Of a stretch of DNA of 64,000 nt, positions 63,477 to 64,000 are shown one piece after another. Each line of letters begins with the position of its first letter. The stretch's first letter is position 1. The DNA is from Janthinobacterium violaceinigrum (GTDB lineage: Bacteria; Pseudomonadota; Gammaproteobacteria; Burkholderiales; Burkholderiaceae_D). The position numbers were made by a program, and so were the translations under genes. Where the stretch lies: assembly GCF_009208555.1 (NCBI RefSeq), contig NZ_WFLI01000025.1, positions 25,655-89,654 on the forward strand, read 5' to 3'. The notes under the pieces were generated by a model. It saw only the letters and a program-made list of their open reading frames with translations. It was not told where the DNA came from and made no database searches.

Positions 63477-63821
63477 ATGTTGATCTCATTCAAATCCAAA
63501 TCCTCCCCTGAAGTGCTGATGTACCAGGAACATGCGCAGCGTATCCTCGACATCCTGCACAAGAACCCCACGCGCGGCGTCATCACGCCAGCGGAAGCCG
63601 GTGATGCCCTGGCCCTGCTGGAAAAAGAGGTCGCGGAAAGCAAACTGCATCCGGAAAATGACATCGAACACGATGCACATACGCCGGAAACGCTGGAAGA
63701 TGGCGAAACGGGCGCCCATGCGCGCGCGCAAAAAGTCCATTTTTCCCAGCGCGCCTATCCGCTGATGGAAATGCTGCGCTCGGCCAAGGCAGAAGGTGAA
63801 AGCATTACCTGGGGCATCTAG
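63477..63821 (+). CDS. DUF1840 domain protein
   Basis: A 114-residue protein, 'LISFKSKSSPEVLMYQEHAQ' at the start and 'SQRAYPLMEMLRSAKAEGES' at the end, matching DUF1840, a betaproteobacterial family of unknown function. The acidic middle ('ENDIEHDAHTPETLEDGETG') is probably disordered. The 180-bp gap before it holds no gene and presumably its promoter. A two-way terminator follows. Confidence 0.88.
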   Translation: MLISFKSKSSPEVLMYQEHAQRILDILHKNPTRGVITPAEAGDALALLEKEVAESKLHPENDIEHDAHTPETLEDGETGAHARAQKVHFSQRAYPLMEMLRSAKAEGESITWGI

Positions 63822-63841
63822 CCCGATGCATGCTGCAGACG

Positions 63842-63871
63842 AAAAAAAACCCCGCACACGCGGGGTTTTTT
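63842..63871. terminator. Two-way terminator between DUF1840 gene and 5S rRNA
   Basis: CCCCGC-ACAC-GCGGGG with eight A before and six T after, so T-runs follow the stem on both strands. It ends the DUF1840 transcript on the plus strand and the rRNA operon on the minus strand, 9 bp past the 5S 3' end. Confidence 0.9.
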
Positions 63872-63880
63872 ATATAACAA

Positions 63881-63994
63881 GCCTGACGATAACCTACTTT
63901 CACACTGGTTGCAGCACTATCATCGGCGCAAAGTTGTTTCACGGTCCTGTTCGGGATGGGAAGGGGTGGGACCAACTTGCTATGGTCATCAGGC
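63881..63994 (-). rRNA. rrf: 5S ribosomal RNA
   Basis: The minus strand begins GCCTGATGACCATAGC, contains the conserved 'CCCACCCCTTCCCATCCCG' loop region and 'GAACAGGACCGTGAAAC', and ends GTTATCGTCAGGC, which pairs with the 5' end. About 114 nt, normal for a betaproteobacterial 5S. The rest of the rRNA operon lies beyond the right edge. Confidence 0.96.
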
Positions 63995-64000
63995 ATAACT

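Overview
The window is a high-G+C chromosomal segment of a betaproteobacterium, most likely Oxalobacteraceae (Janthinobacterium/Massilia/Duganella-like). This rests on gene content and order: ntrY, rsmB, a birA-coaX-SPOR block, an mre/mrd elongasome cluster divergent from gatCAB, metX-metW, the proteobacterial-type gshA with gshB and PTS genes, and torF-glnK-amtB. The species call is inference; no 16S rRNA is present. One rRNA operon ends at the right edge (5S rRNA, minus strand).

Layout. 1-2438 (minus): NtrY start, a DUF4390 protein and RsmB. 2815-9051 (plus): ArgS, SPOR protein, DsbA, SDR, BirA, CoaX and a second SPOR protein. 9123-16057 (minus): RlpA, RodA, PBP2, MreD, MreC and MreB, the rod-shape elongation machinery. 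16408-19897 (plus): GatCAB. 20093-21720: a BlaI repressor with a BlaR1-type M56 peptidase carrying a TonB C-terminus. 21818-31810: mixed metabolism and housekeeping, including PyrE, ExoIII, RluA-type synthase, M48 protease and an AmpG-like permease. 31810-38673 (minus): MetW, MetX, PTS EI, HPr, EIIA, GshB and GshA. 38878-41557 (minus): AmtB, GlnK and a TorF porin behind a sigma-54 promoter with an NtrC site. 41827-42075: UbiK.

The main accessory feature is an 18,970-bp Tn7-like (Tn6022-like) transposon, 43054-62023, inserted in comM. It has TGT...ACA ends, an 8-bp perfect terminal inverted repeat, a 5-bp target duplication (GCGGC), and removing it restores a 507-codon comM. Its core is tnsA-tnsB-tnsC-tniQ-tnsF at the right end. 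TnsF has six predicted zinc ribbons and a degenerate tyrosine-recombinase domain, matching the known comM-targeting selector class. A TnsE-like gene lies alone at the left end, so the element may carry two targeting routes.

The cargo between these ends has visibly lower G+C and looks like a defence island. It holds: (i) a CmdTAC-like toxin-antitoxin-chaperone operon (ADP-ribosyltransferase fold, small antitoxin, SecB-like chaperone) whose antitoxin ends in a near-copy of the tmRNA ssrA degradation tag; (ii) a cluster of DUF6471 regulator, Gp37/Gp68 (DUF5131) protein and two different TcmP proteins behind a palindromic operator; (iii) a two-gene operon with an Abi_C-like protein and an unrecognised 325-residue partner; plus IS5, IS3 and DMT-transporter remnants. 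The ssrA-like tail, the double TcmP cluster and the Abi_C pair are the best candidates for undescribed biology.
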